From positions 586,775 to 650,774 of the forward strand of contig NZ_LBIC01000003.1 of the NCBI RefSeq assembly GCF_001005725.1: a stretch of 64,000 bases of DNA, given 5' to 3'. The notes beneath the pieces are model-generated. The model did not search any database and had not been told where the DNA came from. It saw only the letters and a program-made list of their open reading frames with translations. Below are positions 57,563 to 64,000 of the stretch, piece by piece. This DNA comes from Sphingobium chungbukense (GTDB lineage: Bacteria; Pseudomonadota; Alphaproteobacteria; Sphingomonadales; Sphingomonadaceae). The position numbers and the translations under genes were made by a program. Positions within the stretch are counted from its first letter, which is position 1. Every line of letters begins with the position of its first letter.

Positions 57563-59298
57563 TGCGGAGTCCCCTCTTCATACAACGCCGCCACGGCGTC
57601 GGCGCGACGACTCAGCAGCACTTTCTTGTTGATTTCGCCCTTGGGCGTCAGTTCCCCCGCTCCGGCGTCCGGTGGCGTCGACAGGGCCGCGAAGCGCATG
57701 ATCCGCATCGTCTGGCCCGTGTTCTGGCGGTTATGCGCCGCGAACAGCCGTTCCAGCTTTTCAGGCTGGTCCACCCAGCAGAGCGCGGCGACATAGGATT
57801 TGTCGGCGCCGATGATGACGACGTCCCGCAGCGCCCCGCCGGCCCGCTGCATCAGGCTCATCCGCAGCGCGCTCGCATTGACCCAACTGCCATTGGCAAG
57901 CTTGAAATCGTCGAGCAGCCGGCCGTCGAACATCAGGCCCAGTTCGGGCCTTTCCGGATCGACCAGCCGCCCGGCGTCGCCGGTGCGGAAAAAGCCTTCC
58001 TCGTCGAAAGCCGCCGCCGACAGGTCCGGCCGTCCCCAATAGCCGGCCATGACGCTTTTGCCGCGTACGCGCAGCTCATGCTTGTCGCCATGGCGCATCA
58101 GGCGAATTTCGACGCCGGGCATCGGCGTACCGATGCAACCGGGCTGAACCGAGAGACCGTGCACCATCGTCGCGCCTGGACCCGTTTCGGTCGAACCCCA
58201 GCCCGTCACGATCGGAACGGGCTGTCCGCGCACCAGAGCGGACGCGCGCGAAAGCCGATCGAAAAGATCCGCGGACATGGCGGCGCCGGCAGAAAACATC
58301 ACATCGAGCCGGCTGAAGAAAGCCTGCCGGAACGCGACGTCCGCCTCGATCGTCGGCAATAGCGCGGCCCAGCCCGCCGGAACGGCACCATGAAAGGTCG
58401 GCCGGAACGTCCTCAACGCCTCGATACTGATCCCCAGCTTGTCAGGACGGCCACCCGACGGATCAATATGAAGGGTGCCGCCTTGCGAGAGCGCCAGATG
58501 AACATTGTTGCTGCCGCCGAAGGCGTGATTCCAGGGGAGCCAATCGACTAGCACCGGCTTGTTCCGCGTGACGAATGGCCAGACATCGATCGTTGCCTGC
58601 GTATTATGTGTCATCAGGGCATGGCTGTAGGGAACCGCCTTGGGCATGCCGGTGGACCCCGAGGTCAAAAGCAGCTTGGCCGGGGCCTCCGGGTCGAGTG
58701 CCGCGATATCCGGCGCAGCCCAGTCGCCTCCCTTGTCCATGAGCGCCGCAACGCTGGCCTGTCCTTCGAAGATATTGGGAATATCCGCCAGAAGCGGGGA
58801 CAGCACGGCACCGCCACAATAAACCCCCGCTGGTCTGATCACCTCCAGGACGGCCGCCAGCTTCGATGGATCGGCCCCCTCCGCCGCATATTGCACCGCG
58901 ATGGGAACATAGATGATCCCAGCCCGCAAGGCACCCAGCGCGACCTGCATATGAGCGAGGCTGTTCGGGGCAATGATGAGCAGGCGATCCCCGGGCACGA
59001 GGCCGGACGCGAGCAGGCCTGCGCCGATCCGTCCCGATTCACGCCAGGCCTCACCATAGGTGAGCGTTTGGCGCCCCTGGTCCTCGCCCACATACTCCGT
59101 GACGAAAGCGGCATCGGGCGTTTCCGCCGACCAGCGCGCGAGCCAATCGAGCGTGGTCCTGGCGGAGGGCGAAGGCAGCAATCGTGACGCCAGACGAATG
59201 TCTCCGTCCGGCAGAAAGCGTGCGGCGATGTCGGGCACGGCAAACATGCCCACCCGCCAATCGCCCGACGCTGTCGTCTCAGTGATGACTGGAGACAT
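57559..59298 (-). CDS. Acyl/aryl-CoA ligase, feruloyl-CoA synthetase-like
   Basis: 579 residues of the AMP-forming ligase family. P-loop LLLTSGSTGMPKAVPYSH, then WLPWNHAFGGSNNVHLAL, VTGWGSTETGPG (A5-like) and GELTPKGEINKKVLLSRR with the C-terminal catalytic Lys region. The WLPWNHxFGGxxN form is that of feruloyl-CoA synthetases (Fcs). It activates a carboxylic acid, probably aryl-substituted, with ATP and CoA. It overlaps the aldehyde dehydrogenase gene by 20 bp and the MaoC gene by GTGA. Confidence 0.9.
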   Translation of the reverse strand: MSPVITETTASGDWRVGMFAVPDIAARFLPDGDIRLASRLLPSPSARTTLDWLARWSAETPDAAFVTEYVGEDQGRQTLTYGEAWRESGRIGAGLLASGLVPGDRLLIIAPNSLAHMQVALGALRAGIIYVPIAVQYAAEGADPSKLAAVLEVIRPAGVYCGGAVLSPLLADIPNIFEGQASVAALMDKGGDWAAPDIAALDPEAPAKLLLTSGSTGMPKAVPYSHALMTHNTQATIDVWPFVTRNKPVLVDWLPWNHAFGGSNNVHLALSQGGTLHIDPSGGRPDKLGISIEALRTFRPTFHGAVPAGWAALLPTIEADVAFRQAFFSRLDVMFSAGAAMSADLFDRLSRASALVRGQPVPIVTGWGSTETGPGATMVHGLSVQPGCIGTPMPGVEIRLMRHGDKHELRVRGKSVMAGYWGRPDLSAAAFDEEGFFRTGDAGRLVDPERPELGLMFDGRLLDDFKLANGSWVNASALRMSLMQRAGGALRDVVIIGADKSYVAALCWVDQPEKLERLFAAHNRQNTGQTMRIMRFAALSTPPDAGAGELTPKGEINKKVLLSRRADAVAALYEEGTPQ

Positions 59299-60736
59299 GG
59301 TGTTCCGCCAGCGACTCCATGTCGAGCACCGGCCCGGATCGACGGATCAGGGCCTTTTTCCGGAAGAAGCGGAGCATGGCATTCGGCCCCATGCGGGAAC
59401 CACCCAGGCCGGATATCCCGAAGGATGTCTTCTCGACGTCCCCCATGATGTACAGGGTGAGGGACGTGTCCTGAATACTGATCGCCCCGGCATTCAGCCG
59501 TTCGGCAATATGCTCCGCTTCGTCGGCATCACCGGCGATGACCGCTCCGGACAGGCCGAACTCGCTATCGTTGGCGAGTGCGACCGCTTCGTCGACACTG
59601 TCATAGGGCATCACCGGGATTACCGGCCCGAACGTCTCATCGCGCATCAACCGCATGCTGTGATCGACGCCGGTAACCACCGTCGCCGGCATGAAGCGGC
59701 CGCCGCCCAGCGTCTGGCTCTGCCCGCCGATCTCGATCGTGGCGCCGGCATCAACGGCCTCCTGCAATTGCGCATCGACGATATCGGCCTGGCGCGCGAG
59801 GATATATGGCCCAAGATGACCCTGGCTCATGTCCGGATAGGATAGCGCAATCGCGCTTGCCTGGGCCTTCAGTTCCTCGACGAAGGGCGCGTAAATCTCA
59901 CGGGCGACATAGGCGCGCTCCGTCGCGAAGCACATCTGGCCGGTATTGGATACCGCGCCCTTCAACACTGCCGCCGCCGCCTGCTGGATGTCGGCGGAGC
60001 CGGTGACGACGACCGCGTCCTTGCCGCCCAGTTCCAGGAATGAGGGGATGAAGCGGCGCGCGCACGCTTCGGCGACCTTGCGCCCCGTCGGCACGCTGCC
60101 GGTGAAGCACAGGGCATCCACTTGCTCGATCAGCGCCTGGCCGGTGCCGCCGTCGCCGACAATATAGCGCAGGACCGCTGCGAGTTCGGGGACAGTGGCG
60201 ATGGTTTCGGTGACAGGCTCGACGAAACGCGGCGTCACTTCGCTAGGCTTCACCAGCAAGGCGCAGCCGGCAATCAGCGCCGGGACGGCATCCAGCATCG
60301 ACAGGAGAAACGGGTGGTTCCACGGGCTGATGATGCCGACGAGCGGATAGGGTACGAGCTGGGTGCGGTAGCTCACCGAAGGCATGACCGTGGAGGTCCC
60401 TTCGAAATAAGCGCGTTCGACGACCTTGGGCGCCCGCGCGCACCATCCGCGTATCGATCCTGCGACTATGAACGGCACTTCATGAGCGACCCGCTTGCGA
60501 CCCGTGTCCCGCATTTCGGCCGCGCTGATCTGCGCGGCATTGGCTTCTATCGCATCCGCCCAGCGCCGCATCGCCGCAATGCGGCCATCAAGCCCGAGCG
60601 CTTCCCATGCCACCTGCCCCGCGCGCAGGTCCCGCGCGATCTGCGTGATTTCCGCGGCGGAGGGCGGCACGATCTCCCCGTCACGCTCGCCTGTGCGGGG
60701 GTTGAAGATCGGAATTGCATTGGAGGGCGTCGACAT
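59279..60736 (-). CDS. NAD(P)-dependent aldehyde dehydrogenase
   Basis: 485 residues. SPWNHPF, FTGSVPTGRKVAE Rossmann loop, base E235 in LELGGKD, nucleophile C269 in NTGQMCFATER, and ETFGPVIPVMPYDS. Oxidises an aldehyde to the acid; beside an Fcs-like ligase the obvious parallel is vanillin dehydrogenase, but an aliphatic aldehyde is equally possible. Two adjacent ATGs (60739, 60736); GAGG is better spaced for 60736. It follows the alcohol dehydrogenase after 7 bp, so an alcohol-to-aldehyde-to-acid pair is likely. Confidence 0.9.
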   Translation of the reverse strand: MSTPSNAIPIFNPRTGERDGEIVPPSAAEITQIARDLRAGQVAWEALGLDGRIAAMRRWADAIEANAAQISAAEMRDTGRKRVAHEVPFIVAGSIRGWCARAPKVVERAYFEGTSTVMPSVSYRTQLVPYPLVGIISPWNHPFLLSMLDAVPALIAGCALLVKPSEVTPRFVEPVTETIATVPELAAVLRYIVGDGGTGQALIEQVDALCFTGSVPTGRKVAEACARRFIPSFLELGGKDAVVVTGSADIQQAAAAVLKGAVSNTGQMCFATERAYVAREIYAPFVEELKAQASAIALSYPDMSQGHLGPYILARQADIVDAQLQEAVDAGATIEIGGQSQTLGGGRFMPATVVTGVDHSMRLMRDETFGPVIPVMPYDSVDEAVALANDSEFGLSGAVIAGDADEAEHIAERLNAGAISIQDTSLTLYIMGDVEKTSFGISGLGGSRMGPNAMLRFFRKKALIRRSGPVLDMESLAEHHVSSHH

Positions 60737-60743
60737 CATGACC

Positions 60744-61865
60744 TCAATTGAAAGCGGCGCGTGCAATCGCCGTATAGTCTTCGGCGGTTCCGGTGCGCGC
60801 TGCGGTGTGGTTGAAAGGGGTGCCAGCGGCGATGGCGCCGGCCCGCTCAAGACTGTCTTCGGTCACGCCCATCGCCGAAAGCCCTGCCGGCAGACCGATC
60901 TGCGCGTTGAGAGCGGCAAGGCTGGCGGGAATGGCGGTCGGTTCACAGCCCAGGGCTTGTGCCAGATTGGCGCGTCGCTCGTCGGAGACGACAGGCAATA
61001 CGAAACGAAGCGCTTCGGGCATCAGCACCCCGACCAGGGTTCCGTGATGCAGGCCGAGATCATCGAACGGCATGGACAGCGCATGCGCCGTACCCAGGCC
61101 CTTCCACATGCCCATTGCCGCTTCCAGCGTTCCCATCATCAATTCGAAGCGAGCCTCGTCGTCGTCGGCATCGGCAACCGAGCGGGGCAGATATTTGACG
61201 AGCCGCCGGATCGCGTCCAGCGCGATGGCGTCGGCGGGCGGATTGAAGGCGGGCGACAGATACGCCTCGATCGCATGACCAAGCGCGTCTATACCGGATC
61301 CGACCTTCAGTCGCGTGGGCGCACTTCTGGTGAGATCGGGATCGCAAATCGCGACCCGTGGGATCAAGTGATGGCTGAGGAAGACGCCCTTTTCGCCGTT
61401 GGCAAAGGTCAGGCCCGCGCCTCTCCCGATCTCGGTCCCGGTGCCTGAGATGGTGGACACAGCCATGATCGGGGCGATGGGGCCGATCTTGTCCATCCCC
61501 CCGCGGCGTGCCAGTAGCGGCTCGAGCGGGCCCTCATGAGTGAGCATGAGGGCCGCACCCTTGGCACAGTCGATGACCGATCCGCCACCGATCGCGACAA
61601 AGCCATCGCAGCCTTCCCTTCTGTAGGCCGCAAGCGCCGCCTCTGACGACGCGACGGTGGGATTGGGAGGCACGTCCAGAAAGCGGGGCCAGGAAGCCGC
61701 TTCCTCCGTTGCCGACAATGCCAGATCGAGCACGCCGGCCGTGGCCACGCCTTTATCCGATACGACAAGCGGGCGCTGTACGCCCAGGCGGGCAAGCTCT
61801 GCAGCGATCAACTTGCGGGAACCGGACTCAATCTGGATGCGCGCGAAATACTGAATGAAGGCCAT
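60744..61865 (-). CDS. Iron-containing alcohol dehydrogenase
   Basis: 373 residues of the group III (Fe) alcohol dehydrogenases: VVSDKGVATAGVLD, AIGGGSVIDCAKG nucleotide-binding segment, STISGTGTEIG, and metal-site GIDALGHAIEAYLS and GTAHALSMPFDDLGLHHGTLVGVLMP (in parts), with the Asp and three His ligands. Family also includes maleylacetate reductases; the N-terminus and HALSMPFDD motif could fit either. First gene of the minus-strand operon; the promoter lies in the 167-bp spacer shared with the divergent dienelactone hydrolase gene, a frequent partner of maleylacetate reductase. Confidence 0.88.
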   Translation of the reverse strand: MAFIQYFARIQIESGSRKLIAAELARLGVQRPLVVSDKGVATAGVLDLALSATEEAASWPRFLDVPPNPTVASSEAALAAYRREGCDGFVAIGGGSVIDCAKGAALMLTHEGPLEPLLARRGGMDKIGPIAPIMAVSTISGTGTEIGRGAGLTFANGEKGVFLSHHLIPRVAICDPDLTRSAPTRLKVGSGIDALGHAIEAYLSPAFNPPADAIALDAIRRLVKYLPRSVADADDDEARFELMMGTLEAAMGMWKGLGTAHALSMPFDDLGLHHGTLVGVLMPEALRFVLPVVSDERRANLAQALGCEPTAIPASLAALNAQIGLPAGLSAMGVTEDSLERAGAIAAGTPFNHTAARTGTAEDYTAIARAAFN

Positions 61866-62032
61866 TCGAGTTGATCATCCTCAATTATTGTCATTGCGCG
61901 CCATCGGTGCGTTTCCGAGAAAGCCTAATCCAAGAGCTGACCGTGATCCAATCGACCATGCCGATGAGGATAATAGATAGGGAGAATAGGGAAATTATTG
62001 GCAGCGTGGAGCCAGGGTGGCATTCGGGGACG

Positions 62033-62734
62033 ATGAGCAGCAAAGACCCGCAATTGGCTTGCGAGCCATTCACCCTGAGCGATGGATTCGGCATGGACGT
62101 GTTCGTCGACCGGCCGCAGCAACCCGCCAAGGCGACGATCCTGCTCCTTTCGCCGATTTTCGGCGTGGATCTTTCCTTCGCACGAACCGCCCGGGCATGG
62201 GCTGCTGCTGGCTACCTGGCGGTCGCACCGGATTATTTCGCGCGTGCGTTTCCCGGTGTCATCACGCATAGCGATGAAGGTTTCCGAAAGGCGATCGGCC
62301 GGATGAAAACCATCGACCGCGATCGCCAACTCCTGGACATCCGGGAAATCGGCGCGCATTTCGGTCATGGCGCCCCCCTGTTTCTGGGCGGATATTGCGC
62401 CGGTGGAGAGCCCGCCCTGAAACTCATGCTGGAGGGCTTTGGAGACGGCGGCGTGATCTTCCACGCGGCCCGGCTAGGTCTCTACGCGGATCGTCTGGGA
62501 GCGATTGCGAGCCCGCTGGACATCCATTTCGGAGAAGCGGACACGCTGGTGCCGCCCGAAGAAGTCGCCCATGTGCGCCAGGGCGCCGCCGGCAACGACC
62601 ATGTTCGCATTACGGTCCATCCCGAAGCGGTGCATAGCTTCACCCAGAGCGCAAGCCGGAATTATCAGGAAGCAGCGGCGGCAGCGTCGTTCGGCACCGC
62701 CCGGTCTCTTCTGGATGCCGCCCTCCTTCGCTAG
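62033..62734 (+). CDS. Dienelactone hydrolase family protein
   Basis: 233 residues, alpha/beta fold with a cysteine triad: C122 in GGYCAGGE, D170 in FGEADTLVP and H201 in AVHSFT. Dienelactone hydrolases open lactone rings made in chlorocatechol or protoanemonin pathways, giving maleylacetate. FARTARAWAAAGYLAVAPDYFAR (in part) is typical. Divergent from the Fe-alcohol dehydrogenase, which could be a maleylacetate reductase. ATG 62033 is preceded by CGGGGA; the frame is open upstream from 61871 but without good starts. The stop is 3 bp inside the membrane-protein remnant. Confidence 0.87.
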   Translation: MSSKDPQLACEPFTLSDGFGMDVFVDRPQQPAKATILLLSPIFGVDLSFARTARAWAAAGYLAVAPDYFARAFPGVITHSDEGFRKAIGRMKTIDRDRQLLDIREIGAHFGHGAPLFLGGYCAGGEPALKLMLEGFGDGGVIFHAARLGLYADRLGAIASPLDIHFGEADTLVPPEEVAHVRQGAAGNDHVRITVHPEAVHSFTQSASRNYQEAAAAASFGTARSLLDAALLR

Positions 62735-62850
62735 GCGGCCGCGAACGCACGCCGGGATGCTTCCGGATGGAGCATGGCGAAGGACGCGGTTCCGCCGATC
62801 GCGAGCGCTGCTGCGGCAAGGAGCAGCGCATAATCGTAGCCAAGCGGCCC
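62731..62850 (-). pseudogene. C-terminal fragment of a membrane protein
   Basis: About 39 codons ending GPLGYDYALLLAAAALAIGG (partial) and then a short polar tail before TAG. It reads as the last membrane helix and tail of an integral membrane protein (MFS or DoxX-like; I cannot tell). Upstream of it, on the same strand, the sequence turns into the antisense of an aldehyde dehydrogenase, so the gene has lost its front. The break lies near 62850. Confidence 0.5.
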
Positions 62851-63510
62851 CGGATATGCGCCGCCACCGGCCGCGTTCTCGCCGACACGGCCATTGCCGG
62901 GGAATTGGCCGAAAAGATCGCCGAAATCGCCCGTTCGCATAAGCCGGGTGACCCACTGCATCAGGGAACCACGATGGGCCCGCTCAACAATGCGGCGGTC
63001 GTGGAAAAGACCCGCGAGCATGTCGATGAGGCGATCACCGCGGGCGCGCGGTGCCTCGCTGGCGGGCATCTGTTGCCCGACCTTGGCAGCGACTTCTTCT
63101 ACGCGCCGACCGTGCTGGTCGATGTCACCCCCGACATGCGGGTCGCGCGGGAGGAGACATTCGGGCCGGTCGTTCCCGTCATTGCGCTGGACGGCGATGA
63201 CGAGCTTCTGCGGGTCGCGAAAGACACCGAATATGGTCTCACCATGTCGATCTTTTCCCGGGATATGGAAAGAGCCCTGGCGATGTCGACCGAACTCTCC
63301 GCCGGGATCATCAATATCAATGCACATACGGTGACGTGGGAAACCCACATGCCGCTCGGCGGCGCGTCGGGGACGAAAAGCGGGATCGGCCGGCTCGGCG
63401 GTCGTCACACGATAGAGGCGATGACCGAGATGCGGATGGTTTCCATCCCGGCACCACGATATGGCAGCGGCGGTTCGCAAAGCGCCGCGCATCACGCAGA
63501 CAAGGGCTGA
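62848..63510 (+). pseudogene. Aldehyde dehydrogenase, 5'-truncated
   Basis: The C-terminal 220 residues of an aldehyde dehydrogenase. Homology begins at ICAATGRVLADTAIAGELAEK (in part), the segment holding the catalytic cysteine, and continues through MGPLNN, YAPTVLVDVTPDMRVAREETFGPVVPV (in parts), SGIIINAHT-like GIININAHTVTWE and a normal end. The NAD-binding half (about 250 residues) is missing. The frame is open back to 62767, but that upstream part is antisense to the membrane-protein fragment and is not ALDH-like. Almost surely inactive as a dehydrogenase. Confidence 0.8.
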
Positions 63511-63598
63511 GGACTTCGTCCGATGCGGCATGGCGAGAGGACAACAGGCCCGCTGGACTGGGGGGCGGGGCTGCACCCACATCACTGGCAATCCCGAC

Positions 63599-64000
63599 AT
63601 GACTGATATGTCGACACAGGATGAAGCGGCGATCCGGCAGGCAAGGTCGGCGTTCAACGAGGCCCTTTTCCGCAAGGATTTGCCCGCCATCGATGCCATT
63701 CTTCAGGATGACTATGCCGTCATGCCGAGCTTTTCGGCTCGCTGTTTCGACAAGTCCGGCATTTTGGGCGTCTATCGCAATTATTTCTCCGATCCCGGCT
63801 TCGTCACCTTCGACCGCATAGCAGACAGCATCATTATCGGTACGGACGGCAAGCGGGCGGCCGAATTGGGGCAGTGGCGCGGACTATGGCGCACGGACAG
63901 CGGGGAACGCGAGAGGACCGGGATATATCATGCGGCGTGGCTTCCATCGGACCTTGGCTGGAAGCTGGCCAGAGAAAGTTACGTGCTTCTTGAGGGCTAG
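63599..64000 (+). CDS. NTF2/SnoaL-like (DUF4440-type) small protein
   Basis: 133 residues: AIRQARSAFNEALFRKDLPAIDAILQDDY (in parts), FDKSGILGVYRNYFSDP, AAELGQWRGLW and a closing GWKLARESYVLLEG. This is the cone-shaped NTF2-like fold, used by many small isomerases, hydratases and binding proteins. No catalytic residues can be named. Starts ATG 63599 (MTDMSTQDEAAI), ends at the window edge with TAG. It follows the ALDH fragment by 88 bp. Confidence 0.75.
   Translation: MTDMSTQDEAAIRQARSAFNEALFRKDLPAIDAILQDDYAVMPSFSARCFDKSGILGVYRNYFSDPGFVTFDRIADSIIIGTDGKRAAELGQWRGLWRTDSGERERTGIYHAAWLPSDLGWKLARESYVLLEG

Noticed and set aside
62731..63699. 322-codon minus-strand frame as one long membrane-protein gene
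   Set aside because: Only the last 39 codons look like a membrane protein; the rest is the antisense of the aldehyde dehydrogenase fragment.
1..64000. tRNA, rRNA or intact insertion sequences
   Set aside because: I looked for clover-leaf-like stretches, rRNA-like segments, transposase genes and terminal inverted repeats with target duplications and saw none that could be supported.

Overview
The window reads as chromosomal DNA of a high-GC alphaproteobacterium, most likely a sphingomonad (Sphingobium/Novosphingobium/Sphingomonas-like). The evidence is the gene content: a TonB-receptor/LacI/GH13/GH97/MFS maltodextrin locus, an alphaproteobacterial-type curli locus with very long curlins, several aromatic-catabolism clusters with their own TonB receptor, and a palindromic 'CTCCTGCGAAGGCAGGAG' element that I recall as common in sphingomonads. 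No rRNA, tRNA, CRISPR array or intact insertion sequence was seen.

Layout. (1) 1-2293, minus strand: start of an MreB-like gene and three TadE/TadG-type pilus-assembly genes, bounded by an extremely AT-rich gap. (2) 2806-7743, plus: a six-gene alternative aa3-type cytochrome c oxidase operon ending in a membrane-anchored cytochrome c, followed by a small unknown gene and a CPA1 Na+/H+ antiporter. (3) 9886-21142: starch/maltodextrin use. A TonB receptor, LacI repressor, secreted GH13 amylase, GH13 alpha-glucosidase, GH97 glucosidase and MFS sugar transporter; the same ATACGTAT-centred site precedes both the receptor and the amylase operon. (4) 21156-28677: a LuxR-type regulator divergent from csgF-csgG, two giant curlins (460 and 580 aa), a smaller curlin, an unknown secreted protein and a CsgH-like protein, with hairpins between the genes. 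(5) 28682-33300: small genes and regulators (LysR/YdbC-like aldo-keto reductase, chloroperoxidase-like hydrolase, GlxA-type AraC regulator).

(6) 33311-49128: a two-armed catabolic locus. The minus arm carries HsaA/HsaB/HsaC/HsaD-like meta-cleavage enzymes, a FAD dehydrogenase, an ETF pair with a shortened alpha subunit, and an Asp/Glu-racemase-fold protein without its cysteines. The plus arm carries a TonB receptor, a cysteine-hydrolase-fold protein without its cysteine, a PEP-mutase/isocitrate-lyase-family lyase, a FAD dehydrogenase and an SDR. A NodD-like LysR regulator sits between them, and a near-identical GATARTCRCTATC dyad lies in both divergent promoter regions, suggesting one regulon whose substrate I cannot name.

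(7) 49171-52929: an adaptor/permease/ATPase ABC efflux system, Hsp20, and a His/Met/Cys-rich secreted protein. (8) 53569-61865, minus: eight tightly packed genes (two acyl-CoA dehydrogenases, citrate-synthase/citryl-CoA-lyase-fold protein, thioesterase, MaoC hydratase, feruloyl-CoA-synthetase-like ligase, aldehyde dehydrogenase, iron alcohol dehydrogenase). Together they could activate an acid to its CoA ester, hydrate it, cleave it and oxidise the carbonyl product. (9) 62033-64000: dienelactone hydrolase, a scar joining fragments of a membrane protein and an aldehyde dehydrogenase, and an NTF2-like protein. Assignments come from reading motifs and from memory of the families; no database search was run.
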